A stretch of 64,000 nt of DNA from VRUE01 sp963701265 (GTDB lineage Bacteria > Actinomycetota > Thermoleophilia > Solirubrobacterales > 70-9): positions 1,426,001 through 1,490,000 of the forward strand of contig OY969581.1 of the NCBI GenBank assembly GCA_963701265.1, written 5' to 3'. Both the position numbers and the translations under genes were made by a program. Positions 16,448 through 24,228 of this stretch are shown piece after piece (position 1 is the first letter of the stretch; the number at the start of each line of letters is the position of its first letter). The notes under the pieces are model-generated. The model was not told where the DNA came from and did no database searches. It was given only the letters and a program-made list of their open reading frames with translations.

Positions 16448-18940
16448 GTGGCGGAGACCCTGCACGCATACAAGGCCGAGGCCTACTCCTACGAGGAGGC
16501 GCGGGCGCTTTCGGCAGAGCTTGAGCTGAGCGAGCCGGTGGCGATCGCCCTTGTTCGGCGGGGCTATCGCACGCCGGAGGAAGCGCGGGTTTTCCTCGCT
16601 GCCGATGAGTGGCACGAGCCGGAGGAGTTTGCGGCGATGGGGGCGGTCGTCGAGCGGGTCCTCGCGGCTGTGAAAGATCGGCGGCGGATCACCGTGCACG
16701 GTGATTTCGACGTCGACGGGGTCTGCGCGACGACGATCCTGGTCAGCACGCTGCGTGGGCTTGGTGCCGACTGCGATTGGCTGATCCCGGATCGGCTGAC
16801 TGACGGCTATGGGCTGAGCGCGGACAACGTGCGCAAGTTGGCCGAGCGGGGGTCGTCGTTGATCCTGACGGCGGATTGCGGGATTACGGCGGTAGCTGAG
16901 GTGGCGCTGGCGGTTGAGTTGGACATGGAGGTCGTCGTTACCGATCACCATCAGGCGGGAGAGGTGTTGCCGGACTGTCCGATTCTTCATCCGGGGCTGG
17001 ATGAGAGCTACCCATTCGCCGAGTTGTGCGGGACGGCGGTGGCTTGGAAGCTTGCGATGGCGTTGCGGGGGGCCGCCGGGACGGGGTCCCCAAAACACTC
17101 CAGCGAGGCTCCTGCCGAGCGTTTTGGGGACCCCGTCCCGGCGGCCTCTCACGACGGCGATCTCGATCTTGTTGCGCTGGCGACGGTGGCTGACCTCGTC
17201 CCCTTGGTTGGGGAGAACCGAACACTGGTCAAGCGGGGGCTCGAAGAGGTGCGGCGGGCTCGGCGGGTGGGGCTGAGGGCGCTGATCGAGGCGGCGAAAG
17301 TCGAGCCGACTCAGCTCGATGAGGGGGACTTGGCTTTCAAGCTGGCGCCGCGGATCAATGCGGCGGGTCGGCTCTATCGCGCCGATGCTGGGGTTGAGCT
17401 GTTCCTGACGGAGGACGAGGCGCGGGCGGCTGAGATCGCCAATGAGTTGAGTCGGGCGAATGGGGAGCGGCGGGCTACTGAGCGGGAGGTGACGACGGCG
17501 GCGGAGGCGGCGGTGCGTGAACTGCCTGAGCACCTGCGCGAAGCATCGGGACTGGTCGTCGCCGGGCAAGGTTGGCATCCCGGTGTGATTGGGATCGTCG
17601 CTTCGCGGTTGGTTGAGCGCTATCACCGGCCAGTGGTGGTGGTCTCGCTGGATGGCGAGGGTGCCGGGCGGGGCTCCGGGCGGAGCATTCCGGGATTTGA
17701 CCTACTGGCGGGGCTCGAGGCCAGCTCGGCCCACCTCGTTAGCTTCGGTGGTCACAAGGCCGCTGCCGGCCTGGAGCTGAAGGAAGAGGACTTGGAGGCA
17801 TTCCGCGAGGCGTTTGCCGCTCATGCCGCGAGCGTTTTGGGACCTGAGGATCTGAAGCGGACGGAGCGGATCGATGCGATTGTCGGTGGGGCTTCGCTGG
17901 GGCTTGATCTGGCCGAGGAGCTGAAGCAGCTGGCCCCCTTTGGGATGGGGAATCCTGGCGTGCGATTGTTGGTGCCGTCGGCGCGGGTGCGGGACGTGCG
18001 GGCGATCGGCGAAGGCAAGCACGCTCGCTTCAGCCTGCACAGCGGCTCGCACAAGGCGCTCGGCGTGGCCTTCGGCCGTCCTTCGCTCGGGGTGGGCGAG
18101 GACGATCCGGTCGACGTGGCGGTGCGGCTCGAGGTCAACCAGTGGAACGGCGCGGTCGAGCCGCAGGTGGTGCTGCGCGAGGTCTACCCCTGGGTTGTGG
18201 GCGAGGGTGCCCCTGAGTCGGCGCAGTGGTGGCAACGCTTCGAGGCGGAGCTGGCGCGCGATCCTGGCGAGTGGGAGGCGCTGGATCCATCGGCGGCCGG
18301 CGAGTACGGGCGCCATGTCTGCGTAAGTGCCAACGCGCCCGCCGCCGTCATCAGCGAGCTCGTTTCCTGCGGTGGCGAGGTCCTCGCTCTGACCGCGGAT
18401 GCGGCCTTGCGAGTCGCGATGGCTCGCGACGGCGCCAGGCTCGCCGACTACGCCGAGCTGGAACGCGACCCCGGTCTCGCCGGTGAGTTCGATCACGTCG
18501 TCCTCGTCGACCCTCCGCCGCGGGCAGATCTGCTCGCGCTCGCCTCACGCTGTGAGGTGGAGGGCGGCTACCTGCACCGCGTCTGGGGTGAGGCGGAGTG
18601 GCGCTTTGCGCTCAGCGCGGCGGCGGCGCAGTTGGCTCAGCGCCAGACCTTGATTGCGGCCTTCCGCGACCTGCGCGACGCGGGTGAGGCCAGTGGCGAG
18701 GAATTGCGCGGAGCCCTGGTCGGCAGCGCGCCGCAAGCGCGCAGCCCGGAGACGGCCGCCCGCTGCTTCCGCGTTCTCGCCGAGCTTGGCTTGGCCCAGG
18801 GTGAGCCCGCTGCTGGCGGCGGGTCGGTGGGGGTCGTATCCTCAGAAGGGACAGACCTTGAGCGCTCGGCGTCGTTTCGCGCCTACAGCGCTCGCCACGA
18901 GGAGGCCCGCCAATACCTCGAAGCACACCGACAGCCGTAG
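16448..18940 (+). CDS. recJ: Single-stranded-DNA-specific exonuclease RecJ
   Basis: An 830-residue 5'-3' exonuclease of the DHH phosphoesterase superfamily, used in recombination and mismatch or base-excision repair. It starts at GTG 16448. The metal-binding motifs are HGDFDVDG with D86/D88/D90, TADCGI near 141-146 and the DHH triplet 166-168. The DHHA1 region carries GWHPGVIGIVASRL and SFGGHKAAAG; an OB-like region follows. The C-terminal ~230 residues extend past the E. coli-type core, like the long RecJ of Firmicutes. Residues about 209-233 are encoded by a perfect inverted-repeat insertion (element 2) in a loop before DLVALATVADLVPL. Confidence 0.95.
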   Translation: MAETLHAYKAEAYSYEEARALSAELELSEPVAIALVRRGYRTPEEARVFLAADEWHEPEEFAAMGAVVERVLAAVKDRRRITVHGDFDVDGVCATTILVSTLRGLGADCDWLIPDRLTDGYGLSADNVRKLAERGSSLILTADCGITAVAEVALAVELDMEVVVTDHHQAGEVLPDCPILHPGLDESYPFAELCGTAVAWKLAMALRGAAGTGSPKHSSEAPAERFGDPVPAASHDGDLDLVALATVADLVPLVGENRTLVKRGLEEVRRARRVGLRALIEAAKVEPTQLDEGDLAFKLAPRINAAGRLYRADAGVELFLTEDEARAAEIANELSRANGERRATEREVTTAAEAAVRELPEHLREASGLVVAGQGWHPGVIGIVASRLVERYHRPVVVVSLDGEGAGRGSGRSIPGFDLLAGLEASSAHLVSFGGHKAAAGLELKEEDLEAFREAFAAHAASVLGPEDLKRTERIDAIVGGASLGLDLAEELKQLAPFGMGNPGVRLLVPSARVRDVRAIGEGKHARFSLHSGSHKALGVAFGRPSLGVGEDDPVDVAVRLEVNQWNGAVEPQVVLREVYPWVVGEGAPESAQWWQRFEAELARDPGEWEALDPSAAGEYGRHVCVSANAPAAVISELVSCGGEVLALTADAALRVAMARDGARLADYAELERDPGLAGEFDHVVLVDPPPRADLLALASRCEVEGGYLHRVWGEAEWRFALSAAAAQLAQRQTLIAAFRDLRDAGEASGEELRGALVGSAPQARSPETAARCFRVLAELGLAQGEPAAGGGSVGVVSSEGTDLERSASFRAYSARHEEARQYLEAHRQP
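17071..17146. repeat. Long inverted-repeat element 2, in frame inside recJ
   Basis: Perfect 26-base inverted arms lie at 17071-17096 and 17121-17146 around a 24-base loop. The element is read through in frame and adds about 25 residues (GTGSPKHSSEAPAERFGDPV region) to a RecJ loop that is normally short. Three more pairs of complementary bases can form inside the loop. The arms share the G-run/C-run style of the other three elements but not their exact sequence. Confidence 0.85.
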
Positions 18941-18954
18941 CCAGCCAGGAGCTC

Positions 18955-21180
18955 CTGGCTGATCTCTTTGCCGTCGTTGAGGAGTTCGACTCCTCGCCCG
19001 GCGGAAACGGTGCTGCCAATGGCGACGGCGGCAACGTCGCCGTCTCGGTTGCCGCGATCGATCGCATCGCGATCAAGCACGCGTTCGACTTCGCCTGCGA
19101 CCGCCACGCTGACCAGCTGCGGCACTCCGGCGATGAGTTCATCACCCACCCGGTGGGCGTGGCCCAGATCTGCGCCGGCATGCGGCTTGACACCGAGACG
19201 CTCTGCGCCGCCCTCTTGCATGACACGGTCGAGGACACCAGCGCCAGCCTGGAGGAGATCCGGGCCGAGTTCGGCGAGGAGATCGCCCAGCTCGTCGACG
19301 GCGTCACCAAGCTGACCGGGATCGCCTTCGAGAGCCGCGATGAGAGGCAGGCCGAGAACTACCGCAAGATGATGGTGGCGATGGCCACTGACGTCAGGGT
19401 GATCCTGATCAAGCTGGCCGATCGCCTGCACAACATGCGCACGCTTGGCGCCCTGCCCAAGCAGAAGCAGATGTCGAAGTCGCGCGAGACGCTGGAAATC
19501 TACGCGCCGCTCGCGCACCGGCTGGGAATTCACGCGATCAAGTGGGAGCTGGAGGACCTCGCCTTCGCCACCCTGCACCCGCGCAAGTACGCCGAGATCA
19601 AGCAGCTCGTCTCCCAGCAGCGCAACGAGCGCGAGGTCTACGTCACCGAGGCGGGCAAGTTCCTCTCCGGTGAGCTGCGCCAGGTCGGCATCGAGGCCGA
19701 TATCTCCGGCCGCGCCAAGCACTTCTACTCGATCTACACGAAGATGACCAAGAAGGGCCGCGAGTTCAACGAGATCTTCGACCTGACGGCGATGCGGGTG
19801 ATCGTCGGCTCGGTCAAGGACTGCTACGGCGCGATCGGCGTCATCCACTCGCTCTGGAAGCCCCTGCCCGGCCGCTTCAAGGACTTCGTCGCGATGCCGA
19901 AGGCGAACATGTACCAGGCATTGCACACCACGGTGATCGGGCCCGAAGGCAAGCCGCTGGAGATCCAGATCCGCACCGAGGAGATGCACAACCTCGCCGA
20001 GTACGGGATCGCCGCCCACGTCGCCTACAAGGAGGGCGACGTCACCGACCCGCGCAAAGAGAAGATGACCTGGCTGCGCCAGCTGGTCGAGGCCGAGGGC
20101 GAGCAGGACCCGGCCGAGTTCCTCGAGTCGCTGAAGGTCGATCTCTTCGAGGACGAAGTTTTCGTCTTCACCCCCAAGGGGGAAGTAAAGAACCTCTCGG
20201 CGGGCTCGACCCCGCTCGATTTCGCCTACGCCGTCCACACCGACGTTGGTCACGCTTGCGTCGGCGCCAAGGTCAACGGCTCGATCGTGCCGCTGCACTA
20301 CCAGCTGCGCTCGGGCGACATCGTCGAGGTGCTGACCGCGAAGCAGAAGCGCGGGCCCTCACGCGACTGGCTGAAGTTGGTGCGGACGAGCCGCGCCCGC
20401 AACAAGATCCGCGCCTTCTTCAAGGAGGAGAGCCGCGAGGACGCCGAGCGCAAGGGCCGCGAAGGACTCGAGGAAGCGCTGCGCACGCGCGGGCTGCCGA
20501 TGCAAAAAGTCGCCTCCTCGCCGCTGCTCGTCGACGTAATCCGCGAGATGGGCTTCCGCAAGGCGACCGAGTTCTACATCGCCCTCGGTCAGGGCAAAGT
20601 CTCGACCAAGGCTGTCGCCAACAAGCTGATGCAGCGGCTGAAGGCGGGGGAGGCGGTCGAGGACACCGACCCGCTCGGTCTCGCTGGCGGCCATCGCGAG
20701 GACAAGGCGCGCCGCACCAAGGACGCATCCAACTACGGCATCAGCGTCAAGGGCGCCGCCAACATCGCCGTGCGGCTGGCCAAGTGCTGCCGGCCCGTGC
20801 CCGGTGACGAGATCGCGGGCTACGTCTCACTCGGGCGCGGCATCACCATCCACCGCACCGACTGCAAGAACATGAAGGCGCTGAAGCGGGCGCCGGAAAG
20901 GTTCGTCGACGTCAGCTGGGATGGCGAGAACGAGTCTTCCTACCGGGTCGAGCTGCAGATCGACGCCTACGACCGCACCCGCCTGCTGGAGGATCTCTCG
21001 CGCACCTTCTCCGAGGCCGGGATCAACATCATCGGCGCCAGCTGCACGACCAACCACCCGATGGTCAAAAACACGTTCGTGATCGAGGTCGGCGACACCG
21101 AGCAGCTGAAGCAGTGCATCGCCCGCCTGCGCAACGTCGAGTCGGTCTTCGACGCCTACCGGATTACGCCCGCAGCCTAA
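18955..21180 (+). CDS. rel: Bifunctional (p)ppGpp synthetase/hydrolase Rel
   Basis: The stringent-response enzyme that makes and degrades (p)ppGpp. Domains in order: HD hydrolase with THP (H65) and LLHDTVED (H89/D90); synthetase with RAKHFYSIYTKM, DLTAMRVIV and RFKDFVAMPKANMYQALHTT; TGS (EVFVFTPKGEVKNL); a zinc-finger-like region with CCRPVPGDEI and HRTDCKN; and a C-terminal ACT domain. RFKD rather than an acidic motif indicates the bifunctional Rel type. The reading frame and HD homology continue upstream of the first standard start, GTG 19153, to just after recJ. CTG 18955, three bases after AGGAG, is the chosen tentative start. A conventional call would begin at 19153 and lose the first HD histidine. 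Confidence 0.93.
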   Translation: MADLFAVVEEFDSSPGGNGAANGDGGNVAVSVAAIDRIAIKHAFDFACDRHADQLRHSGDEFITHPVGVAQICAGMRLDTETLCAALLHDTVEDTSASLEEIRAEFGEEIAQLVDGVTKLTGIAFESRDERQAENYRKMMVAMATDVRVILIKLADRLHNMRTLGALPKQKQMSKSRETLEIYAPLAHRLGIHAIKWELEDLAFATLHPRKYAEIKQLVSQQRNEREVYVTEAGKFLSGELRQVGIEADISGRAKHFYSIYTKMTKKGREFNEIFDLTAMRVIVGSVKDCYGAIGVIHSLWKPLPGRFKDFVAMPKANMYQALHTTVIGPEGKPLEIQIRTEEMHNLAEYGIAAHVAYKEGDVTDPRKEKMTWLRQLVEAEGEQDPAEFLESLKVDLFEDEVFVFTPKGEVKNLSAGSTPLDFAYAVHTDVGHACVGAKVNGSIVPLHYQLRSGDIVEVLTAKQKRGPSRDWLKLVRTSRARNKIRAFFKEESREDAERKGREGLEEALRTRGLPMQKVASSPLLVDVIREMGFRKATEFYIALGQGKVSTKAVANKLMQRLKAGEAVEDTDPLGLAGGHREDKARRTKDASNYGISVKGAANIAVRLAKCCRPVPGDEIAGYVSLGRGITIHRTDCKNMKALKRAPERFVDVSWDGENESSYRVELQIDAYDRTRLLEDLSRTFSEAGINIIGASCTTNHPMVKNTFVIEVGDTEQLKQCIARLRNVESVFDAYRITPAA

Positions 21181-21192
21181 GCGAACCACGGT

Positions 21193-21216
21193 GGTTGGCC
21201 AAACTGGCCAGCAACC
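21193..21216 (+). terminator. Hairpin downstream of rel
   Basis: A stem TGGCCA/TGGCCA (21196-21201 and 21205-21210) with a three-base loop can be extended by GGT/ACC after a small bulge. It follows the rel stop by 15 bases and is the only clear structure there. No T-tract is present, so this is a tentative terminator. Confidence 0.35.
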
Positions 21217-21324
21217 TGATTATGGATCGGCGTTCTTGTCTAAAGCTTGTCGATCCGGGGTAGCGAGAGGATAGGATTGGCCAGCGGGCCAAGTCCAGGC
21301 ATGGCAATGCGGAGGGAAGGGATC

Positions 21325-21702
21325 GTGGTGACGACGGTCAGGGTCAAGTTGGGCGCGTTCGCTGGCGGCATGCTCGCCTGGAAGCACCAGCGCAGCGCCG
21401 GCTCGGGTGAGAACGGCGCCGAGCCGAGCTCCGACGACATCCTCAGGGTGATCCGCTTCTATCTGAAGGAAAAAGGGAGTGGAGGGACGGGCTGGTTCTA
21501 CCCGGACCTGCTTCGCCAGGGGAGTCCCGAGGAGGAGATAGAGGTCGAGCTCGATATCGAGGACTCGCTCTGGCGTGAGATGAGGGCAGAGGCGGCGAGG
21601 CAGCAGGTCAGCGTCACGCAGTTGCTCGAGCACGCAGCCCTCTACTACGCGGCCGAGCTTGACGCGGGGCGCCTCACCGAGCGCATTCTCGGCGAGGGCT
21701 GA
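21325..21702 (+). CDS. Small protein A flanking the sigma factor (ribbon-helix-helix-like tail)
   Basis: A 125-residue protein. GTG 21325 is chosen because GGAGGGAAGG at 21311-21320 is correctly spaced and because the N-terminus then matches the paralogue at 22652 (VTTVRVKLGAF versus VRTVKVDLGTF). An upstream TTG at 21247 would give a longer form. The C-terminal part (about residues 70-120) has ELDIEDSLWREMRAEAARQ then VSVTQLLEHAALYYAAEL, a strand-helix-helix pattern like ribbon-helix-helix DNA-binding proteins. Function unknown. It converges with the sigma-factor gene with an 8-base gap. Confidence 0.65.
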   Translation: MVTTVRVKLGAFAGGMLAWKHQRSAGSGENGAEPSSDDILRVIRFYLKEKGSGGTGWFYPDLLRQGSPEEEIEVELDIEDSLWREMRAEAARQQVSVTQLLEHAALYYAAELDAGRLTERILGEG

Positions 21703-21710
21703 GCGAGGGG

Positions 21711-22328
21711 CTAGGCGCTCGCCACCACCGGCGCGGCGCCCAACTCGGTGAGCTTGGCTTGCAAGGTGCGGCGGCCGCGGTGATGCAGGCCGTGCACCGA
21801 GCTCTCCGACTTCTTCAGGGTCGAGGCGATTTCAACCGGCGAGAGACCGGCGATGTGCCTGAGAATGAGCACCTCGCGCTGGTCCTCGGGCAGCTCTTCG
21901 AGTGCGTGCCGTAGGTCGCGACTGCGCTCCTGGCCCATCTGGGCCTGACCGCTGTCGGTGAGCCGCACCTCCTCGGTCGGCACGGCTCGCCGTGCACGCA
22001 GGTGGTCCAGCGCCGCGTTTCGCGCGACCCGCATGATCCAGGCAGCAAAGGGGACCTCGCGGGGCTCGTACTTCTTGATCGCCTTCATCAGCTTGGCGAA
22101 GATGTTCTGGGTGATGTCTTCAGCCTCGTGCTGGTCCTTGACCAGGCTGTTGACGAAGCGCTGCACGTCGGCGGCGTAGCGGACGTAGAGGAAGTGAAGC
22201 CCCTCCGTGTCGCCTGCTTGGGCGTGCTCGATCGCCTGCCGAACCAGACGGCTGTTGCCGGGATCCGACGAGGTACTGGCGAAGCGCATGAGGTTATTGG
22301 GGCGCAACTCCGTATCGCTACTGGTCAC
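21711..22328 (-). CDS. ECF-type RNA polymerase sigma factor
   Basis: A 205-residue sigma-70 family protein with regions 2 and 4 only. Region 2 covers about residues 45-115 (FLYVRYAADVQRFV, EDITQNIFAKLM, PFAAWIMRVARNAALDHLR). Region 4 covers about 145-195 (LPEDQREVLILRHIAGLSPVEIA, then SSVHGLHHRGRRTLQ). GTG 22328 is preferred over the upstream TTG 22415 because GGGAGG at 22334-22339 sits five bases before it. No anti-sigma gene is adjacent. Instead it is bracketed by two paralogous small proteins, suggesting that these could modulate it. Its promoter lies in the AT-richer divergent region to the right. Confidence 0.92.
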   Translation of the reverse strand: MTSSDTELRPNNLMRFASTSSDPGNSRLVRQAIEHAQAGDTEGLHFLYVRYAADVQRFVNSLVKDQHEAEDITQNIFAKLMKAIKKYEPREVPFAAWIMRVARNAALDHLRARRAVPTEEVRLTDSGQAQMGQERSRDLRHALEELPEDQREVLILRHIAGLSPVEIASTLKKSESSVHGLHHRGRRTLQAKLTELGAAPVVASA

Positions 22329-22651
22329 AGCGTCCTCCCGACGCGTTGATTTATCTTTTGTCTGCATTTCTTGGGTCTTCAGCTTCTGTTTTGGGGGAAT
22401 GGGAATTTCTCCCAATTAGCAAAGTTTTCTTTCGCGATTTACTCGCAACTACCGAAAAATAAGAAGAACCTTCGTAAATGCGCGGCCCGAAGAAATAGTG
22501 GCCCTTCGTCCGAAAGTCAATGCCCAATATTCGTCTAAATTTCAGCCTTGGGACTCAAGTCGCTGCAAATGCACAGGTATGAGGGGCTGAAGTTAGGAGG
22601 ATTCGCGGGTTCGGAGTGAAAATCTTGGGCATCCCCCGGGAGTTGTTATAG
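22329..22651. promoter_or_regulatory. AT-richer divergent promoter region between sigma factor and protein B
   Basis: This 323-base stretch is clearly lower in G+C than its neighbours. It holds the sigma-factor ribosome binding site, a short palindrome TGGGA-5-TCCCA at 22400-22414 as a possible operator, and an AGGAGG at about 22595-22600. A tiny reading frame of eleven codons, GTG 22616 to TAG 22649-22651, ends exactly where the GTG start of protein B begins and is in the same frame. No promoter hexamers can be named with confidence. Confidence 0.5.
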
Positions 22652-22996
22652 GTGGTGCGCACCGTGAAAGTCGATCTCGGCACATTCGCTTGCAACGGAA
22701 TCGAGGCTTATCTCGATTCCGACATCGCTGCCGGCGTGCGCGCAGCGCTCAACGACTTCACCGAGCGACTCGAATCCGGGCACTCACCCCTGAGCCTGCC
22801 TGAGCCCCCTCTGGACGCCGTTCCGGCTGAACCGGCGGTGGCGGTTGATCTGCCACTGGATGAGCGCACCTGGCATCTCCTGCGGCGTGAGGCGCGCAGG
22901 CAGGGCACGACGGTCAAACAGCTGGCAGCCCACTCGGTCCTGGTCTACCTGGCCGAACTGGACCGCCTAACGCCCCCCGACGCCGCAACGGCTTAG
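22652..22996 (+). CDS. Small protein B, paralogue of the protein at 21325
   Basis: A 114-residue protein with GTG start at 22652 (a second GTG follows at 22655) and GGGAG at 22638-22642. The N-terminal strand VRTVKVDLGTFACNG parallels protein A. The C-terminal segment (about 68-108) reads DLPLDERTWHLLRREARRQ then TVKQLAAHSVLVYLAEL, again a strand-helix-helix pattern. The middle is proline-rich and differs from A. Together A and B bracket the sigma factor. A DNA-binding or sigma-modulating role is possible but unproven. Confidence 0.68.
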   Translation: MVRTVKVDLGTFACNGIEAYLDSDIAAGVRAALNDFTERLESGHSPLSLPEPPLDAVPAEPAVAVDLPLDERTWHLLRREARRQGTTVKQLAAHSVLVYLAELDRLTPPDAATA

Positions 22997-23042
22997 AGCC
23001 TGCCTGCGCGCGACGGGTTTAGACCCATCTGCGCGGGAGATC

Positions 23043-23159
23043 AAGAGCCTGTCCCGAGAGGGGTGGAACGTCTTGCACTTTTTTGCGTGCTTCAGGCGCG
23101 GCCGCCAGGCCGCGACATCGCAAAAAAGTTAAGTGGAACCCCTCTCGGGACAGGCTCTT
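23043..23159. repeat. Long inverted-repeat element 3 (convergent intergenic)
   Basis: Perfect 22-base inverted arms lie at 23043-23064 and 23138-23159. A second nested perfect 11-base stem with a T6/A6 run is at 23077-23087 and 23119-23129, and a GC-rich hairpin (GCGGCC...GGCCGC) lies near the centre. The right arm overlaps the stop codon of the minus-strand gene. The T6 and A6 runs on the two sides would act as U-tracts in both directions, so a bidirectional terminator is a natural reading. It belongs to the same class as elements 1, 2 and 4. Confidence 0.85.
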
Positions 23160-24228
23160 AGGCAGTCGCGACTTCGCCGCGGGCGCTGCTCAGCACGCTG
23201 TCGACAGAGGCGACCGGGACCGGTTCGCCCTGGGCGTGCAGCGACTGCTCGAGCGCTTCCAGGCCGAGCACGATCTCAACCCCGAGGCGGCCGTTGGAGA
23301 CCGGCGTGGTGCCCTCGCGGATCGCGGAGGCAAAGTCGCTCAGCTCCTGGCCGAGCGGCTCCAGCGCTTGCAGACGGGGGGCGATCATGTCGCCGGTGCG
23401 GTAGGTGAGCCTGTACTCGCCGAAGTTGGCCGGCGGGGCGTCGAAATCGAGCCCGCGGTCATAGATGCGGACCGAGTCGTCGGCGGCGGTGTCCTCGTAC
23501 TGGACCATGCGCTTGCTGCCGACCACGTTCATCTGGCGCAGCTTGCGCGGCGCCAGCCAGGAAAGCTGCACGTTGGCCTGCGTCCCACCCTCGAAGCGCA
23601 GGGTGAGGAAGGCGGTCTCGTGGATGCTCTCGCGGAAGACGCTGCGGCCGTTGGCCGAGACCTCGACCAGTGGCTTGCCGAGCCAGTGCAGGAGGATCGA
23701 GAGATCGTGCGGGGCGAGGTCGAGGACGACGCCATCGGGCTGGTAGAGCCCGAGGTTCATGCGCGAAGAGGTGACGAAGTAGATCTCGCCGAGCTCGTCT
23801 TCCTGGATCAGGTCGCGGACCTTGTTGACGGCGGGGCTGTAGAGGAAGGTGTGGCCGGGCATCAGCACCAGGTCGCGCTCCTCGGCCATCGCGACCAGCT
23901 GCGCCGCCTCCTCGGAGCGCCGCGCCAGCGGCTTCTCGACGAGGACGTGCTTGCCGGCTTCCAGGGCGCGGCTGACGAGCGGGAAGTGAGTGTGGGGCGG
24001 GGTCGCGATCGCAACCGCCTCGACCCGTGGATCGGCCAGCGCGGTGTCGAGGTCGCGCTCGATCCAGACGCCGGGGTGGCGGCGGCGGAAGTCGTTGATG
24101 CGGCTCTCGTCGAGCTCGCAGAGGCCCATCAGGCGGAACTCCGGTCGCTCGACCACGTTGCGGACGATGTTTGGGCCCCAGTAGCCGTAGCCGACGACCA
24201 TGGTTCCGATTGCACCTGCTGGATTCAT
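23158..24228 (-). CDS. Gfo/Idh/MocA family sugar oxidoreductase
   Basis: A 356-residue NAD(P)-dependent dehydrogenase, likely acting on a nucleotide sugar or sugar acid for polysaccharide synthesis. The start ATG 24228 follows AAGGGGGG; longer upstream readings lack a ribosome binding site and homology. The Rossmann fold opens with VVGYGYWGPNIVRN; the EKP motif lies in GKHVLVEKPLARR, and the second domain has HTFLYSPAVNKVRDL and DLAPHDLSILLHW with the catalytic-region His. Its start overlaps the stop of the sugar transferase gene as ATGA, so both form one minus-strand operon. Confidence 0.93.
   Translation of the reverse strand: MNPAGAIGTMVVGYGYWGPNIVRNVVERPEFRLMGLCELDESRINDFRRRHPGVWIERDLDTALADPRVEAVAIATPPHTHFPLVSRALEAGKHVLVEKPLARRSEEAAQLVAMAEERDLVLMPGHTFLYSPAVNKVRDLIQEDELGEIYFVTSSRMNLGLYQPDGVVLDLAPHDLSILLHWLGKPLVEVSANGRSVFRESIHETAFLTLRFEGGTQANVQLSWLAPRKLRQMNVVGSKRMVQYEDTAADDSVRIYDRGLDFDAPPANFGEYRLTYRTGDMIAPRLQALEPLGQELSDFASAIREGTTPVSNGRLGVEIVLGLEALEQSLHAQGEPVPVASVDSVLSSARGEVATA

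Noticed and set aside
21276..21298. A possible hairpin GGATTGGCC/GGCCAAGTCC upstream of protein A
   Set aside because: The pairing needs a bulge and is short; not convincing as a separate terminator or riboswitch.
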